A DNA stretch of 64,000 bases from Eutreptiella sp. 'Long Island Sound 2002' (Eukaryota; Euglenozoa; Euglenophyceae; Eutreptiales; Eutreptiaceae). The DNA lies in the NCBI GenBank assembly GCA_964036045.1, contig OZ038383.1, positions 62,563,725-62,627,724 on the forward strand. The letters run 5' to 3'. Numbering within the stretch: the stretch's first letter is position 1; each line of letters starts with the position of its first letter. A program made the position numbers and the translations under genes. Positions 1 through 11,818 of the stretch are shown here, piece after piece. The notes below the pieces were generated by a model that was not told the DNA's origin, did no database searches, and saw only the letters and a program-made list of their open reading frames with translations.

Positions 1-1014
1 CAAGACACAGTCAATTGCCTCCACCCAATTGTAGTCTTTTTCAGTCGCCAGGAATTTTCTCAGAATGTTCATAAGAATTCTTCCAGTTCGTTCAGCAGGG
101 AGGGCTCGATGATATTAAACTTGGGCACAGATATGATGAACTCCCAATAGAGCACACATGTTCTCCCACCAGGTCCCAATGAAATCCTTCCCACTGTCCG
201 TCAGAATTTCACTGGGGACATACCAGTTACTCATCCACTGACTTGCAATCCACTTGGCAGCCATTTCAGAACTAAGATGCTTCGTGTTGCAAGGGAGGAC
301 CTGGATGTAGCCACTGTGGCGGTCTTGAACTAACCAAACCCCATCGATTGGCTTCTTTGTGTAGAGACATTCCTCCTGGACTTGTCCCAACTCGAAGACA
401 TCTGCCGTCACCTTGTCGATCAACCTCTCAGATATTGATAATCCTTTCAGTAGTCCTTCTGCCTTTTGATTCTTGGGGATGCTCGACCGACATTGCTTGC
501 ATCCTTTGGCAACTCGTTCAGAGGCTCCCTTGAGGTCCCGAGTGTACACTCTGTGTCGAAGCTCCTGCTGCAGAACACGAGAATGTGCGTGGGCTGTCTC
601 ATACCGATGCCAGTGTTTGACATATTTGTCAATTAGACAGTCAGGAACACAAATCCGTCCTTGCCAAAAAAACTTGTCGCCTCCGATCTTGAAATCAGCT
701 GTCTACTCAGAGTCGTAAGGCTTGTCCCCTTTACACTTGTGGTATACAGACCCAAAGAACATGTCATCCTTGTACATCTTCGTCCGACACCCATGGAGGA
801 AGGAAGTTTCCCTGTCATTCTTTTGTGGGGGGAGCTTGGAGTTGGCCTTGGATCTCGTCAGAGGAAACACATTCAGGAGCGGCAGCGACGACTCAGAGTC
901 AGAATTCACCCTTCCAGTCTGATCTGCCTTTGAAATCTCCTTGCATCTGACGACCTCGATTTTTCTTCGATTTTTAATCGAACATTGGAGGCAATGTTTC
1001 TTGATCACCCATCA
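1..1014 (-). pseudogene. Gypsy integrase fragment (probably the missing integrase of element B)
   Basis: Reads on the minus strand and runs off the left edge of the window. The HHCC zinc-binding region (two His near 605-625, CKQC near 490-500) precedes an integrase core with an Asp in ADVFELG and another in ILTDSGKDF. The frame is continuous from 1008 down to 1 except for TAG at 703-705 and TAA at 115-117; recognisable integrase sequence continues on the far side of both. A TGA lies at 1012-1014, at the edge of the homology. Gypsy B, on the same strand at 40,098-62,522, ends after RNase H and lacks an integrase, so this is the piece expected next if T (1,015-40,097) is an insertion. That link is inference; the integrase call itself is firm. 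Confidence 0.8.
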
Positions 1015-1055
1015 TGATAGACTTGACCGCATATGACGGGACCCTGTTTGAACCA
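1015..1055 (+). repeat. Left inverted terminus of T
   Basis: Begins TGATAGA, followed in order by GACCGCAT, TGAC, CCCTG and a TTTGAA run. The reverse complement of 40,057-40,097 shows the same blocks in the same order with substitutions between them. Confidence 0.5.
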
Positions 1056-1356
1056 TATTTGAATGGTTTGAACCACCGAAAAAAATTTAAATGGGGCAGT
1101 TGAATCCATTCGAATTCATTCACACGCCGAGCGCCGCCGCCGCCGCATGCGCCGCCAGGGGCCTGTCGCATTCTGACGCAAATTTTGCCTTTTTTGCAAG
1201 TTTTGCAACCGATTTGCACTCAATATTTACGTACACATGCAATCAGGACCGCTTTAGCACCAGTTTTGCTGGGATTCTCATTTTTTTGGTTTCCACGTTC
1301 CTCTTCACCATTTCACGTTGGCAACTTCCCTTGTTGCAAATGCAGCGCCTTTTGGC

Positions 1357-1575
1357 ATGTCGCAAACGCTAAGGGACGCAATTGAACCGGTCTGCGGGCG
1401 CCGCCCATACCGGAACGAGAATCTGGAGGCCAATTTGGTGACATTTGTTAAACACCCGTATGGCCGTGCCTTGTTACGCCGGGTGTCAGCGAAGGTTGGT
1501 GTTTCCCGTTGGATGAAGAGGAGCATCAAACAAAAAATGGAGGAGGTGCTGACCCAACAGAGGTTGTTTGGTTGA
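1357..1575 (+). CDS. Short ORF of unknown function in T
   Basis: Seventy-two codons from ATG at 1,357 to TGA, basic and arginine-rich, ending in a helical KQKMEEVL-like stretch. The frame is open a little further upstream with no better ATG. It lies between two TTTGAATC-rich spacers, like the other T ORFs. I do not recognise it; it may be an exon of a larger gene or chance. Confidence 0.25.
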   Translation: MSQTLRDAIEPVCGRRPYRNENLEANLVTFVKHPYGRALLRRVSAKVGVSRWMKRSIKQKMEEVLTQQRLFG

Positions 1576-1804
1576 TTTTCAAATTGCAAATGCCCAAATC
1601 GAGGTGTGCCTTTGAATCCGTGTTTGAATCGATGCAAGTGCTTCAAAGTTGTACTTTGAACTTGTTTAAACACTTCAAGTGATTCAAACACGGATGTCAC
1701 ACCTCAGGTACAAAAATTTCTTGATTTGCGTCCACAAAAAGGCAGTGGCGGCCGAAGTGCCCGCGCCTTAATTGTGGTGCAAATGCTTTCCATCGTATGA
1801 AAGG
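1575..1804. repeat. TTTGAATC/GATTCAAA spacer with a long imperfect hairpin
   Basis: At 1,611-1,692 the sequence TTTGAATCCGTGTTTGAATC is mirrored by GTGATTCAAACACGGAT, giving an imperfect hairpin with about 40-base arms. Comparable AT-rich motif clusters lie at 1,048-1,110, 3,258-3,345, 4,375-4,475, 39,150-39,200, 39,575-39,625 and 39,785-40,068. No gene is visible here. Confidence 0.6.
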
Positions 1805-3232
1805 ATGGACACTACGTGGGAACGCCTCGCCTCCGTTCAACAGCTGGAGGCCAAGATTCATGACCCTTCGGCAGGTCAAGATCCGGCGGGGGAAAGTTTT
1901 GTAAGTGTGTTTTGGCCCTTTGAGGACTTTTTGGAGTATTCCTCCTCCCAACAGGATCTAATGGATCCGGTTGGTATGGAATTTCACGAGCCAGACTACC
2001 GCTATGTACTCATCGTCCGAGGGGATGAGTTTCCATGCGGTGCATGCCCATGGTATCAACTCACTGTGTCGTTTGCCAACCACGGGGAGCGTGCTCGGAG
2101 CATTAACTAAACCTGGACCTTGGATTTGTCACTTTGCTCCGAGCACAATGTAGAGGCTCTTCGGGATTAAATGGCACACAACCTGGAGCGCATCCAACAT
2201 GTTCTAGACAATGGTTACATTGTGTTGTGTCGTTATAGGGTTGATTGTGGAAGCATCGTTGGGGGTGATTCACCTTGGCTTCGCCATGTCTTTGGGTTGA
2301 GTGTATGGTGGCGGGTGAGGTCTCTTTACACATATGCAATGTGGAATGCGGCCAGCAACCAATGGGACCACACCACCACGGTCCGTTCCTGGAAGGGGCA
2401 CAAGACATTTTCCAAAGTTTTTCAACGGATTCGCCCGAAAGCTACCGTGTCCGATGTTACTGGGTGCATCCGCATTCCTCTTTTGAAGGTGCAGGACCGC
2501 CATTTTTCAATTGTCATGTGCATTTTGCACTGTTTAATTTCTGTGGGCAAGCAAACCACAATTTACATGCGCCGATACCCCAAGAAGGTGGCACCGGCCG
2601 TGCGTGCTGATGTCCGAGGAATTTTTACCAAGGCGAATACGAAAATCTTGCTCCAGGGGAAGTCCAGCCCAAAGGGTGAGGAAACATGGCGTCTGTTGAT
2701 TGTGTGGCCGGCGATCGCTCATTTGTTGAATGTGCCCCGCCGTGCACAAAAGGCCGTGATTGTGATGGGCAAGCTGTGCGCAGCTCTGTACTCTACATAT
2801 CATAAGCCCTCCAGACTTAAGTGTGCCAAAGTAGCGCGTAGGTTTCAGGAGGAAATTTGCCCGCGTCTTCGCTCGCCTTATCTGTTATGGCTTCGCCGTG
2901 ATGCACGCAGGGTACTGGATGCCATTCGCCCTTGGGGATGTGCGATGTTTTCGGGGGATGTTGTGGAGTCTCTGAATGCCTTTTTGGAGGACATTTCTTT
3001 GAGTGCCACGTCTCGGGGAGGGGGGAGGGGCACACCGGAGGAGCAACTCATTGAGTTGCTCTTCCAAGCAATGAGCCGTGGTTTCTTGTAGAAGGAAATG
3101 CCACGCTGGAGGGAGGTGGAGGGCTTGGGTGCTCTGCAAATCGAACATTGTGCGGACGTTGCTAGGGAGTACTTGGGGGAAATGTTGGAGAGTCGGTGTT
3201 GTATTCCGATGGGACCACAGGGGGGGGAATAG
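1805..3232 (+). pseudogene. DDE-type transposase-like ORF (possibly KDZ-related), three in-frame stops
   Basis: One frame runs from ATG 1,805 to TAG 3,230-3,232, interrupted by TAA 2,108-2,110, TAA 2,168-2,170 and TAG 3,089-3,091; coding-like sequence continues past each. Visible landmarks: a CGACPWYQL segment, a GGDSPWLRH block near 2,258-2,285 whose Asp could be catalytic, a basic middle part, and VVESLN near 2,959-2,979 whose Glu could complete a DDE triad, followed by a Gly/Arg-rich turn and a leucine-rich helix. I place it among large eukaryotic DDE transposases from this D...E...N pattern; the superfamily is uncertain. A 54-base intron-like segment lies at 1,901-1,954. The stops suggest decay, unless TAR codons are read as glutamine. 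Confidence 0.45.
1901..1954 (+). other. Possible 54-base intron in the transposase-like ORF
   Basis: GTAAGT at 1,901 and a pyrimidine-rich stretch ending CCCAACAG at 1,954. The length is a multiple of three and contains no stop, so the ORF reads through whether or not it is spliced. Confidence 0.35.
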
Positions 3233-3257
3233 TTTGCCACTGCGAACATTATTTTGG

Positions 3258-3345
3258 TCGGTTTGAATCCGTTTGAATCAATTCAAGTGCTTCAAGTAGG
3301 ACATTTGTATCACGTAGGGCTATTCAAGTGTCATTCAAACGTCGT
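3258..3345. repeat. TTTGAATC-rich spacer between T ORFs
   Basis: Contains TTTGAATCCGTTTGAATC, then ATTCAAGTG and CATTCAAACG. Same motif family as the hairpin at 1,611-1,692. Confidence 0.5.
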
Positions 3346-3409
3346 GTATTATACATGGTCCGACCCGTCCGCTGCGTCGTGGTGTTCTCGTTGGGCTTCC
3401 TCCGTCAAT

Positions 3410-4373
3410 ATTCCGGTGTACATTAAAGGGCCTGTTGTCATGGCGGGCCTGGACCAAGCGCTGTTGGGCTTGCCCTCGGGTCAGCTGCAGGCGATTGTGG
3501 CAGCAACGCAATCCAAGCTGCAAGTCAGTTCCGACACTTGCGTCGACGTCCGCTTCAGCAGCTGTTGATGTCGCCGTTCACAACACCAAGATTCTCTTTC
3601 CACCCGTCTTTCCGATGTTGCCAGACATGTCGAACGGGCGCTTCCCCCAGCCAGACTCGGCGCTCGCAGGGGCCGAGCCCGGGTTTGGGTGTCTCGCCGA
3701 CATTACCGCGAGATACCTCTTCAAACGAACGCTCTAAGTGTGGAAACGGAAGCGTGCCGGTGCTACGTCGACCGTTCAGACTGTGTTTCCGTGGGAGACG
3801 ACTCCACTGTCATTTTCCAACTGGCAGGGTTGGAAAGTTCCCAGCATCTGATTGGGCGCCAATGGAAGAATGACGTTTGATGCACATCAAGTTCAGCGTC
3901 TCTTTGAGATGTGGTGTCGCCACGGACTGGGAACTGTGGCTCCTGGGGGGATCAATACCCACGGCCAATCATATGGGCCCAAGTTCTGGTTTAAAAACCA
4001 AGATGAGATCGACCCTGACATGCATCCAGCGGAGGGAGCGCAGCTCACACCGGCCTCGGTGCGCAAGGTGGGGGGGACCATTTGGACTGGCGGGAACAAG
4101 AAGAGGCTGGAGGGCGTGATTGGTGAGCTCGAGGTAGACAGGAGCTAGCAGCCAGAGAAAAAGCAGCGGCGTACGATGGGCGCATCAGCATCCGCCGCTG
4201 TTGCCAAGCCTTCCGCGCCTCCAGCCGAGTCCATGGGCATGGAGGCCGTGGTCGACGAGTTGCTGCACATACTACCCTCGGTGATCAAGCAGGAGTAGCA
4301 GGACGAGATGATGGCCCCCACAGCCGGTCCAGCCGCTGCCTCCGGCGGTGTTCCGGTGTGTGATGCTCTGTAG
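3410..4373 (+). pseudogene. Unknown T ORF, frame-broken, with two in-frame TAG codons
   Basis: The best-preserved part is the frame from 3,852: about 98 codons to TAG 4,146-4,148, then continued coding-like sequence (a basic stretch, then an acidic helix) to TAG 4,296-4,298 and again to TAG 4,371-4,373. No TGA occurs in that frame. Upstream, 3,410-3,851 appears to need at least one frameshift; it includes a short segment starting MAGLDQALLGL. I do not recognise the protein. A TTTGAATC-type spacer starts directly after the last TAG. Confidence 0.3.
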
Positions 4374-4492
4374 GTTCAAACCTGTCTTGTGTGCTTCAAA
4401 CGCAATTCAAATGCGTCCTGTGTGGTTCAAGCGTGATTCAAGCCCGGCATGGGAACTGCGTTTGAACTATCGGTGATGCGTTTGCATTACGG
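4374..4492. repeat. GATTCAA-rich spacer between T ORFs
   Basis: Repeated TTCAAAC, ATTCAAA, GTTCAAGC and GATTCAAGC units. The segment from GTAGGT near 4,370 to CCAACAG near 4,520 could instead be an intron; the sequence alone does not decide. Confidence 0.4.
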
Positions 4493-5645
4493 TTGAGTTT
4501 TGTGTCACCGTCTCCAACAGGCGGCGCGTTGGTGCTTGATGAGCGGGGCCCAGGCTTTCTTCTCGCCAGTGGCAGCATGGACTCCAGCATCAGCAACTAC
4601 ATCCACCGGAGCAAGGATCCAGACGCGCTGGCGAGGCAGGTCGAACGATGGACGAGGTCCATGAATCAAGCCAGGTCGGATTTTGCTGACGCGGCCCCGC
4701 CCGCAGGCCAGCCCAAACTGGGAGAGTTTCTGAAGAAGGCTCCGGAGGACCGAAGTGCAGCTGCATTGGCTGAACTGGACCTGGCTCTGAGACCAAGAGC
4801 AACAATGCCGCAGACACCGCTGTCCCCGTCCGGAACGTCAGAAACATCTGCGGTCCAAACCGGGTCTGATAAGACAGCTGCGCCAAAGGACATCACGGCA
4901 AACCCTCGGCTGGCCAGATTTTTGCGACCGTTGCAACCTCAGCAACGAAGGCCCCCGCCAGACCCGAGCGCAGAGGATTCCTTGATCCGCCAAACAGAGG
5001 AGAGGCCCCGTCATGCCGGGAACCCGGACCAAGTCCTCGACGAAGAAGACGGACCACGTCCAGGTCCAGGAGATCAAACAGGGAGGCAGAGCCAAATGTC
5101 ACTGGACCGTGAAGGTGGACAAAAAGACAGCGGGCTTCACCAGCAAGCGGAAGGCCGAAGAGGCGGCGGCAGCTCCGCGCGCGGACCCTGCAGCACGGCA
5201 GCCGGAGACCGCGAGCGCCGAGGACAGGACTGTGGCGCCGACACCGGAGGCGCAGGGTGCATCGGCACCAGACACCACGACTGGCGAACCGGAGGCGCAG
5301 GCTGCAGCTCCAGACACATCGGCTGTGGCACCAGAGGCTGTGACACAACCGGAGGCTGTGACACATGAGGATGGTGATGAGATTGTGCAGGTGGGCGGTG
5401 GTGCTGGAGTGCAGGGTGTGGGGGGTGTGGAGAGTGCGGAAGGTGTGGCGGGAGCGCAGGATGTAGTGGTGAAACTGGAGCCAGACGACAACCTTGGGGA
5501 CATCAAGATGAAGGTGGTGCCGGAGGACAACCCTGTGGCAGAGGATAGTGCGGCGGCACAGGGCAGTGCGGTGCCTGCGGACAGTGCGGAAATGCAGGAC
5601 ACGCAGGAACTGTGGCAGAGTGTGGCCGACAAGGATGCGGCTGAC
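4493..5645 (+). pseudogene. Unknown acidic, Pro/Ala/Glu-rich T protein, frameshifted, cut by gypsy D
   Basis: The first part (4,493 to about 5,000) encodes a charged protein with an ARQVERWTRSMNQA helix and a GEFLKKAP segment. From about 5,013 the coding-like sequence is in another frame: a basic start (KSSTKK, KRKAEEAAAA) followed by a long Glu/Pro/Ala/Val-rich acidic region to 5,645. The frame meets the LTR of gypsy D at 5,646, whose first bases supply a TGA. No domain is recognised; composition suggests a disordered, possibly nuclear protein. A single indel near 5,010 would join the two halves. Confidence 0.35.
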
Positions 5646-8600
5646 TGACGCGTTCCCGTGGGGGGCCTGGCCACGGGAACCTGCGGCAGACACGCACCAA
5701 CAAGCAGGCAGGCAAAGCACTGCGCTCACAAGGGTATCCTCATGCTCTGGTCATGTGACAAAGCGTTTCAGGATCCTTGCCACTCTGAAACAAGGGAACG
5801 AAAGTATGTACAGCAACACATCAGGATATGCACACATGGGATTAGGACCGGACTGGACTGGGGTAACGTCATCATAGGACAAAAGACACTCAGTCACAAC
5901 CCATATCCCCATCCCAGGCCTGACCCTCTCAGTGGCTGGCAGGGGCGGGAGCTCAAACACAACCCATACCCTGCCCAATCCGGACCCTGAAACCCTGCCA
6001 ATAGGGGAAGGTGTCCCGCCCAGCCACAGGCGAGTTTTTCGAAACCAAGGCGATCCAGGGCCAACCAACTGTAGCTCCCCAGGCTCCCCTACCGGCAGGT
6101 CTGAACTCCCTTCTGAGCCAGAGAGAGGGCCCCGCCATTCTCCCCTAGGAGTTGGTAGCTGAAAATGGGCTGTTTCACCCCAGACTGATATTAGCTCGAA
6201 AAACCCGGAAATTGACCCCTTGTCTGGACTAGCCAGAGGTAGGGACGAGGCAACTGACCCTATGCCCTTCAAGTACGAACTCGCTGGAGCTCTCAGCCAA
6301 CATGGTTCCCTCTGAGTCCCTGGCATCAGGGCGCCACGGGTTCGCCACGTGGGCTCATGATGCCAAAATCATCAAAATTGGAGTCATTCCCACGGGTGGC
6401 CCGCCCGGCCAGGGCAAGACCAATGACTCATGGGATAGAAGGCAGGACCTAGGAGCTTTATCTAGGTGCACAACTTCAGATTAGGTCCAGGCTTCTCATG
6501 GCAGAGAGATATGGGACCGCCAAATGACCACACGGGGGGCTGAATTTGGGGTCCCAAAAAGGGGTCATTTTGGCTGCTCAAAATGAGCAAAATTTGAAGG
6601 TATCCCCAATGGTATATCTCCACGCCGGCTTGGAGATCGCATTCGCCGTTCCATATGCCATCCACTGGGAGTCCAATGTGAACTCACCTGTACTTGGCAC
6701 TCAAGGATCCTCATGAGCCTCGGCGTGGTGGTGATCCAAACTGCGTCCACGAATGCCAAAATGGCAAAATCGGCCGTCTTAGGCGACCGTCCAGGGCAGA
6801 GGATCCTGGCGATCTTGTCGCGCCAAGCCCTGATTCATCATTCTTGACATCGACTTTGGTCCCATGCCTTGGGATTTGGCTTGCTGTCACACTGGCTGCT
6901 TACTGTTCACCGAGGGGATGGTCACACGGAGGGGCAGAAAGCAGCATGCGGTGCAAAGAAGGGGATCATGGATCGCACCAAAAGTTGAATAACTCCGGAT
7001 GAGTCGAGGAGCAAATACGAAACTCAATGGCGTTAAACCCTTGGTCATATGCTACAAGAATGGCATTCCTTTTCGCTAGGCCCCTTGCCCCATGGAGATA
7101 TGGCAGTTCCAATATGGCATACAATGGCAAAAAAAGCGAAATTTGGCCGAAATGGCCCGCACTCACGATTCCATATCTCCATGGCCACGGCGAGGATCCT
7201 TCCAACCAAAGATGCCATAGACACACGGGACTCAGGTCCCAATATATGCAACTTGCCAACCCTCGTAGTCGCCCCTAGCAATTTTCCCCCTTGGAGGGAA
7301 AATGACACGCAAATGGGGCAGAATGGCAACATACCCCAAATTGGGCAACTCACCATTCTCCCTTCACAAGGAGAGGCCACATGGGGCACACCCCATTCGA
7401 CGCGGGTTTATGTTCCCTCTCCGAATCGCCCTTGCCCCTGGTCAAGTGGCGCACGCAACCCTGGGCCGAACATTAAGGGGGAGACGGGGTATGTGGCCAT
7501 TCTGGGCAAAACGGCCAAAATTCACAAAAAAAAGTGGTCACTTGAAAAATTGTATCTCCGTATCCCAAGAGAGATAGGCCTTGGGCTTTTGCATGCATGC
7601 AAACCAAACCTTTGCTTCCCTTTTGCGACAAAGGTTGGGGTTCAAAGCGTTAGAGAAACTTTTTTAATACCTCAATCCTTGAAGCACACTATATATGGGA
7701 AAAAGTGCATATATAGGCGATATTGGCAAGCATATATCTATGGGTCATTGAAGAACAAAAGTATGAGCAAACATTTTTGGAGTAGGCCCATGGTAAGTGC
7801 TTTCAAATATGCCCACTATGGTTAGATTGTCCTCGTCCACCAATGTCATTAGCGTTTGCATATGAGCGCGTATGCAAAGAGGCAGTTTGGCCACGTGCTC
7901 ACGAGGCGACGTTATATAAAAAAGAAGGCAAGGTTGCAAAAATTACCCAAGCCATTCACGATGTCCTTCGTGGTCTCTACTATACATATTGTCTTGATTC
8001 AAGGCTCAACCCCCCATAGGCTTCGAGCACGAGGCTCGGGGGATTGGCCATTTTGGCCTAATTTTCGACCAAACTTTGCCCTTTTCCAAAAAATGAGTTT
8101 TGGTACGCATTGAATTGCTCGGAGCCATCGTTGAGTTCGCTCAAAAAACGAAAATGGCCTAGGGCTCTTGGTCTTGTGAGGATTGTGTTCGAGGTTTTAC
8201 GTGCATGCTCACAAGAGCACAAAGTTAGTGTTTGCGCATGCAAATGACTTGGGTTTATGACCCCCATATGATGCCTAAAACATCCCTATTGCCCGCTTCC
8301 TTATACAAAGTGATATGCCCACGTGAAAGGGGCATGGATGAAAGGCATAGGGGGGAGATGTGGAGTATCGTCCGAACTCATGGTCCTTGAGAACCATGAG
8401 TTCGAGAGATCAACATAAAACCTTGCGCGCTGATTTTCTCGCAGACGCCACGGCGAAGAATTCCGGTGAACACACAAGATGAAAGTACATTAAAAACCCT
8501 CCAGATCCAGCCCTTAACCTCCCTCAGAACGTCAAAGGTACAGGACAAAAATCCTTCGCAAAACTCGCCACGGAGAAGCGACGCAAACGCGAGAACAGGC

Positions 8601-8880
8601 GACAACAGGCAGGGATTTCACGGCAATTAGAAATCGCGTTAGAAATCGGGTACTTCACCAATTTCGAACCGAAAAACGATCACGAAAGTGAAATTATGGT
8701 AATTCCACATCGATTTAATGGTTAGGGCTCAGATTCCGGATCCCGCGGATCAGAGAAAAGGGATTTCCCGCTGACGAACGGTGTTGACGGCGTCCATGCG
8801 GGTGTGACGGCTTCCGGGCCTCGGGGCCATAGGCCTTCGGGCCTCCGGGCCCTGGGCCACGGGTTCTGGGTACCGCTTCG
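5646..8880 (-). repeat. 3' LTR of gypsy D
   Basis: Matches 35,059-38,293 over its whole length, with equal total length. In the first 235 bases compared I count roughly 15 differences. The LTR is rich in short motifs such as CAAAATGGC and GGCCGAAATGGCC. A plus-strand frame of about 258 codons (7,049-7,825) is also open in the other LTR copy but resembles no protein I know. Confidence 0.9.
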
Positions 8881-10366
8881 CCCCCCTCCTTAGAGCAAAC
8901 CCGAGGGGGGGCTCGATATCACCCACGCATGGCAGCGGGTACCCAGGACCATCTTCTAAGGGGGGGGGCTGGCACCTCACATTTCAGGCTGGTTTTTGGG
9001 TAAGGTTGCCCACTACAATCCCACAGTAAGACAGGTATGGTGCTGTAGGTACTTGTGGCCGCAAGTATGGTATCAGGTATCAAATCCCCGGTCCTGGCGG
9101 CGATTGTTCAGCATCCAAAGAACCCGTTAACCCATACCAGGCGCGCCGGGTGCCGGCTGCGACGGTCACTACCACAGTGGCAGTGGCGTGCAGCCAACAT
9201 AGGCGTCACACGACGACCGAGGTGGTCCCACAGGTCGGAAGCGACCACAGGGATCCATCAGGCTACCCCAAGCTTCCTAAGGCCGCAGACTGGGGAAGAG
9301 TCCCCACAGGTCTTTCTTCGAGCTCACCATGTCCATATCCACAACGCGAGTTCAGAGTGGTAAAGCCACACGAGCTCCTCCATAAGGGATCAGACATCAC
9401 GGCCCTCTTCTCCCTCGCCCCATTACCAGGAAGGCCATGCATGGGGGAGTTCCCATGCAGTCTGAGCGGAGGCGTCGACTCCTCAAACCACCAGTTTCCC
9501 AGGCAGACTGACCGAGGTCAGGACACCAAAGGTCGCCACCCGACTGCAAGTGCGTCTGCGAGTCGGTAGGCTCACGCTGGGACTGACAGTGGCGAACCGC
9601 TGGGAGTGTAGTCAGGCAACTGGGCTTTCCGCCTGGCGCCATCAGGATCCCAGCACATCATAGCCACTAGGGCACACGGTATCACGGGCGCTCAAGCATG
9701 ACAATCTGTACTTTGGTGCTGGTCCAGGCTGGACATATGTAAAGGCATGTACACGACGACTCAGGGCGCCTTCGTATTTCCAATTCATGTCCCCTCGGGG
9801 GGGGAAAACTGTCCATACTTCAGTGATGGGTCATTAACACTCAACATACAGATGCACATATCCTGGAGGGCTGCAAAGTGAGCAGAAAACGGGTAAATAG
9901 GCGTGTAAACACACTCTGGACAGAGCGCCAAACCACGCCCTGGTCAGCATAAGGCATATGCAGAGGGCGTTGACAGAAATACGCCTGAGTCTAGGCCATA
10001 TATATTCTGCAGACACACATAGACTGGTCTGGATCCCGCAAATGCCATGGGACCAGACCACACACCAAGATTCGCAATGCCGATGACAGCGGCATCCGTT
10101 GCGCAACGTCCTTTGAGCCTCAAGGCGTCAAGAGCTCAGGAAATGTCAAGGTCAGTCGCCCTGCCTGGTTTCCCAAGGATTCAGCAGGCGGGGAGTGACG
10201 AATGGCAATGGAAGAGAGGGGCCATGCTACCCTGGATTCAGCAGGAGGGGTATATGGCCACTCAAATGGCATGTCAGGGGAAGATGGAAGAGAGCAAGCA
10301 AGTGAGGGACCATCCGTCGACCAAACAAGCGCTCAAACTGCATCAGGAGAGAGCTCAGGGCGGTGA
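8881..10366 (-). other. Gypsy D polypurine tract and 3' untranslated region
   Basis: The polypurine tract is at about 8,881-8,893 on the minus strand. The rest, about 1.5 kb between the end of the integrase ORF and the LTR, shows only short ORFs on either strand and no feature I can name. Confidence 0.6.
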
Positions 10367-11818
10367 TCAGGCACCCCTGGCTGCAATCGCCCGGGTGAGT
10401 GCCGCCGAGTCCGAAACGTGGAGCTTGGTCTTGTGCTTGCGGATGTAGTCCATGAAGGGGATGTTAATCCGCGTCGCGAACGAGGAGACGGGTTCCCAGG
10501 TGTCGTGGGACGGCCCATAGCCTCGCCAACGAACCTTGAACTCCAGGCCTCCGGGTGCCGAGGCGTTCGGACGCTGGGCCAGGATCTTCTCGACGGTATA
10601 GTCGTCCTGCTCAGCATAGTGGTCGTCCGAAGCTGCCTCATGTGCGGTGTAGTCCAGGGACACATGTTGGCAGCGGAGGTCGGGTTCCCGCACACGTAGT
10701 TGACTTTTGTGGCGCTCCCAGAACTGTCTGTGACCCACCTTGATGCGGTAGATGTCCTCAACAATCCTGCAAACCACCTCCCCGGGTGTGAACCAGGTTT
10801 TGGTGCGGTGGGTGCCCATGGGACGGGGTCTGATCACCCACACTGGGTCTCCCACCCTGAACCTTTGCGCTGTCGAGCTCGGGGCCGACTTCTGACGCAC
10901 AGCATGCTCCTTCTTGAGCTGCTGGCGGATGTCCCGCGCCGTTTCCTCCTGCCGCGCAACGAATTCCTTGCCGTCCATGGCCATACCATCACCCGACAAA
11001 GGAAGTCCCTGACCCAGGGGGTCTCTGCCAAACAAAATCTGGTGAGGGGACAGTCCACCTGGAGTGAGGGTGTCATGATGGGCCTTTAGGGCAGGCCACA
11101 TTTCCTCAAACCAGTTTCGATGTGGGTTTGCGAGGTGAATCTTGCGTAGCTTCTCGAACAGCTGCCTTCCAGCCACTTCAGCCCGGCCGTTGGACCAGCT
11201 GAGGTAGGCGACTCTCTTGGCATGACATATCCTGATGAGGGAACACATGGCCTTGAACCAGGCGCCAGTAAACTCGGGTCCTCGGTCACTGCAAATGGTG
11301 CGGGGGATGCCAAGGACGGTCAGCCAATGACGGATCATCATGACTGCCACTTCCTTAGCTAGCAATCCCTTTTTGCGTGCCGGAACGGCCACTACGTAGC
11401 CGCTGTAGCGGTCCACACAAAGGACCACGCAGTGGAAGGTCTCCTTGCCAATGTGGACTTCGGGCATGGAAATAACATCCATGGCCACGCTCTCCATGGG
11501 CTGGTCAGGTACCGGAGTCCATTGGGCTTCCCCCGTGACGTTCCGGTTGTCAGGGTTGCAGGCCTGACAGACGGAGCAACTCTTCCTGACCTTCTTGATG
11601 GCGTTATAGAGACCGATCTGGTCGATCTCGTACCGCCGCTGCATGTCCAAGGCTTGCTTCCTGACCCCTGGGTGCATCATGTGGTGGTGCCAAGCCTCAC
11701 ACAGCCGGAGCACTCGGGACTCCGGGACCAGCACTTTACCATTCCGGTAGAGCTTCCCATCCTCCTCGGTCAGCCCCTTTGGCCACTTCTGCCCGTCATC
11801 AGGGTTGGTCACAGCCCT
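10367..11818 (-). CDS. Gypsy D integrase with chromodomain (left copy)
   Basis: About 480 codons ending in TGA. In order: HHCC zinc finger (HHHMMHPG, then CSVCQAC), catalytic core with Asp in MDVISM, Asp in ICSDRGPEF and Glu in NGRAEVAG, a linker with a GDPVWVIR strand, then a C-terminal chromodomain (FKVRWRGYG, then DTWEP). This is the chromovirus arrangement; the chromodomain is known in that group to guide insertion to marked chromatin. It is the only complete integrase of D here: the second copy (from 26,267) lacks the chromodomain. Upstream the frame continues through TAG 11,819-11,821 into RNase H, so it is probably part of a polyprotein. Confidence 0.9.
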   Translation of the reverse strand, partial: RAVTNPDDGQKWPKGLTEEDGKLYRNGKVLVPESRVLRLCEAWHHHMMHPGVRKQALDMQRRYEIDQIGLYNAIKKVRKSCSVCQACNPDNRNVTGEAQWTPVPDQPMESVAMDVISMPEVHIGKETFHCVVLCVDRYSGYVVAVPARKKGLLAKEVAVMMIRHWLTVLGIPRTICSDRGPEFTGAWFKAMCSLIRICHAKRVAYLSWSNGRAEVAGRQLFEKLRKIHLANPHRNWFEEMWPALKAHHDTLTPGGLSPHQILFGRDPLGQGLPLSGDGMAMDGKEFVARQEETARDIRQQLKKEHAVRQKSAPSSTAQRFRVGDPVWVIRPRPMGTHRTKTWFTPGEVVCRIVEDIYRIKVGHRQFWERHKSQLRVREPDLRCQHVSLDYTAHEAASDDHYAEQDDYTVEKILAQRPNASAPGGLEFKVRWRGYGPSHDTWEPVSSFATRINIPFMDYIRKHKTKLHVSDSAALTRAIAARGA

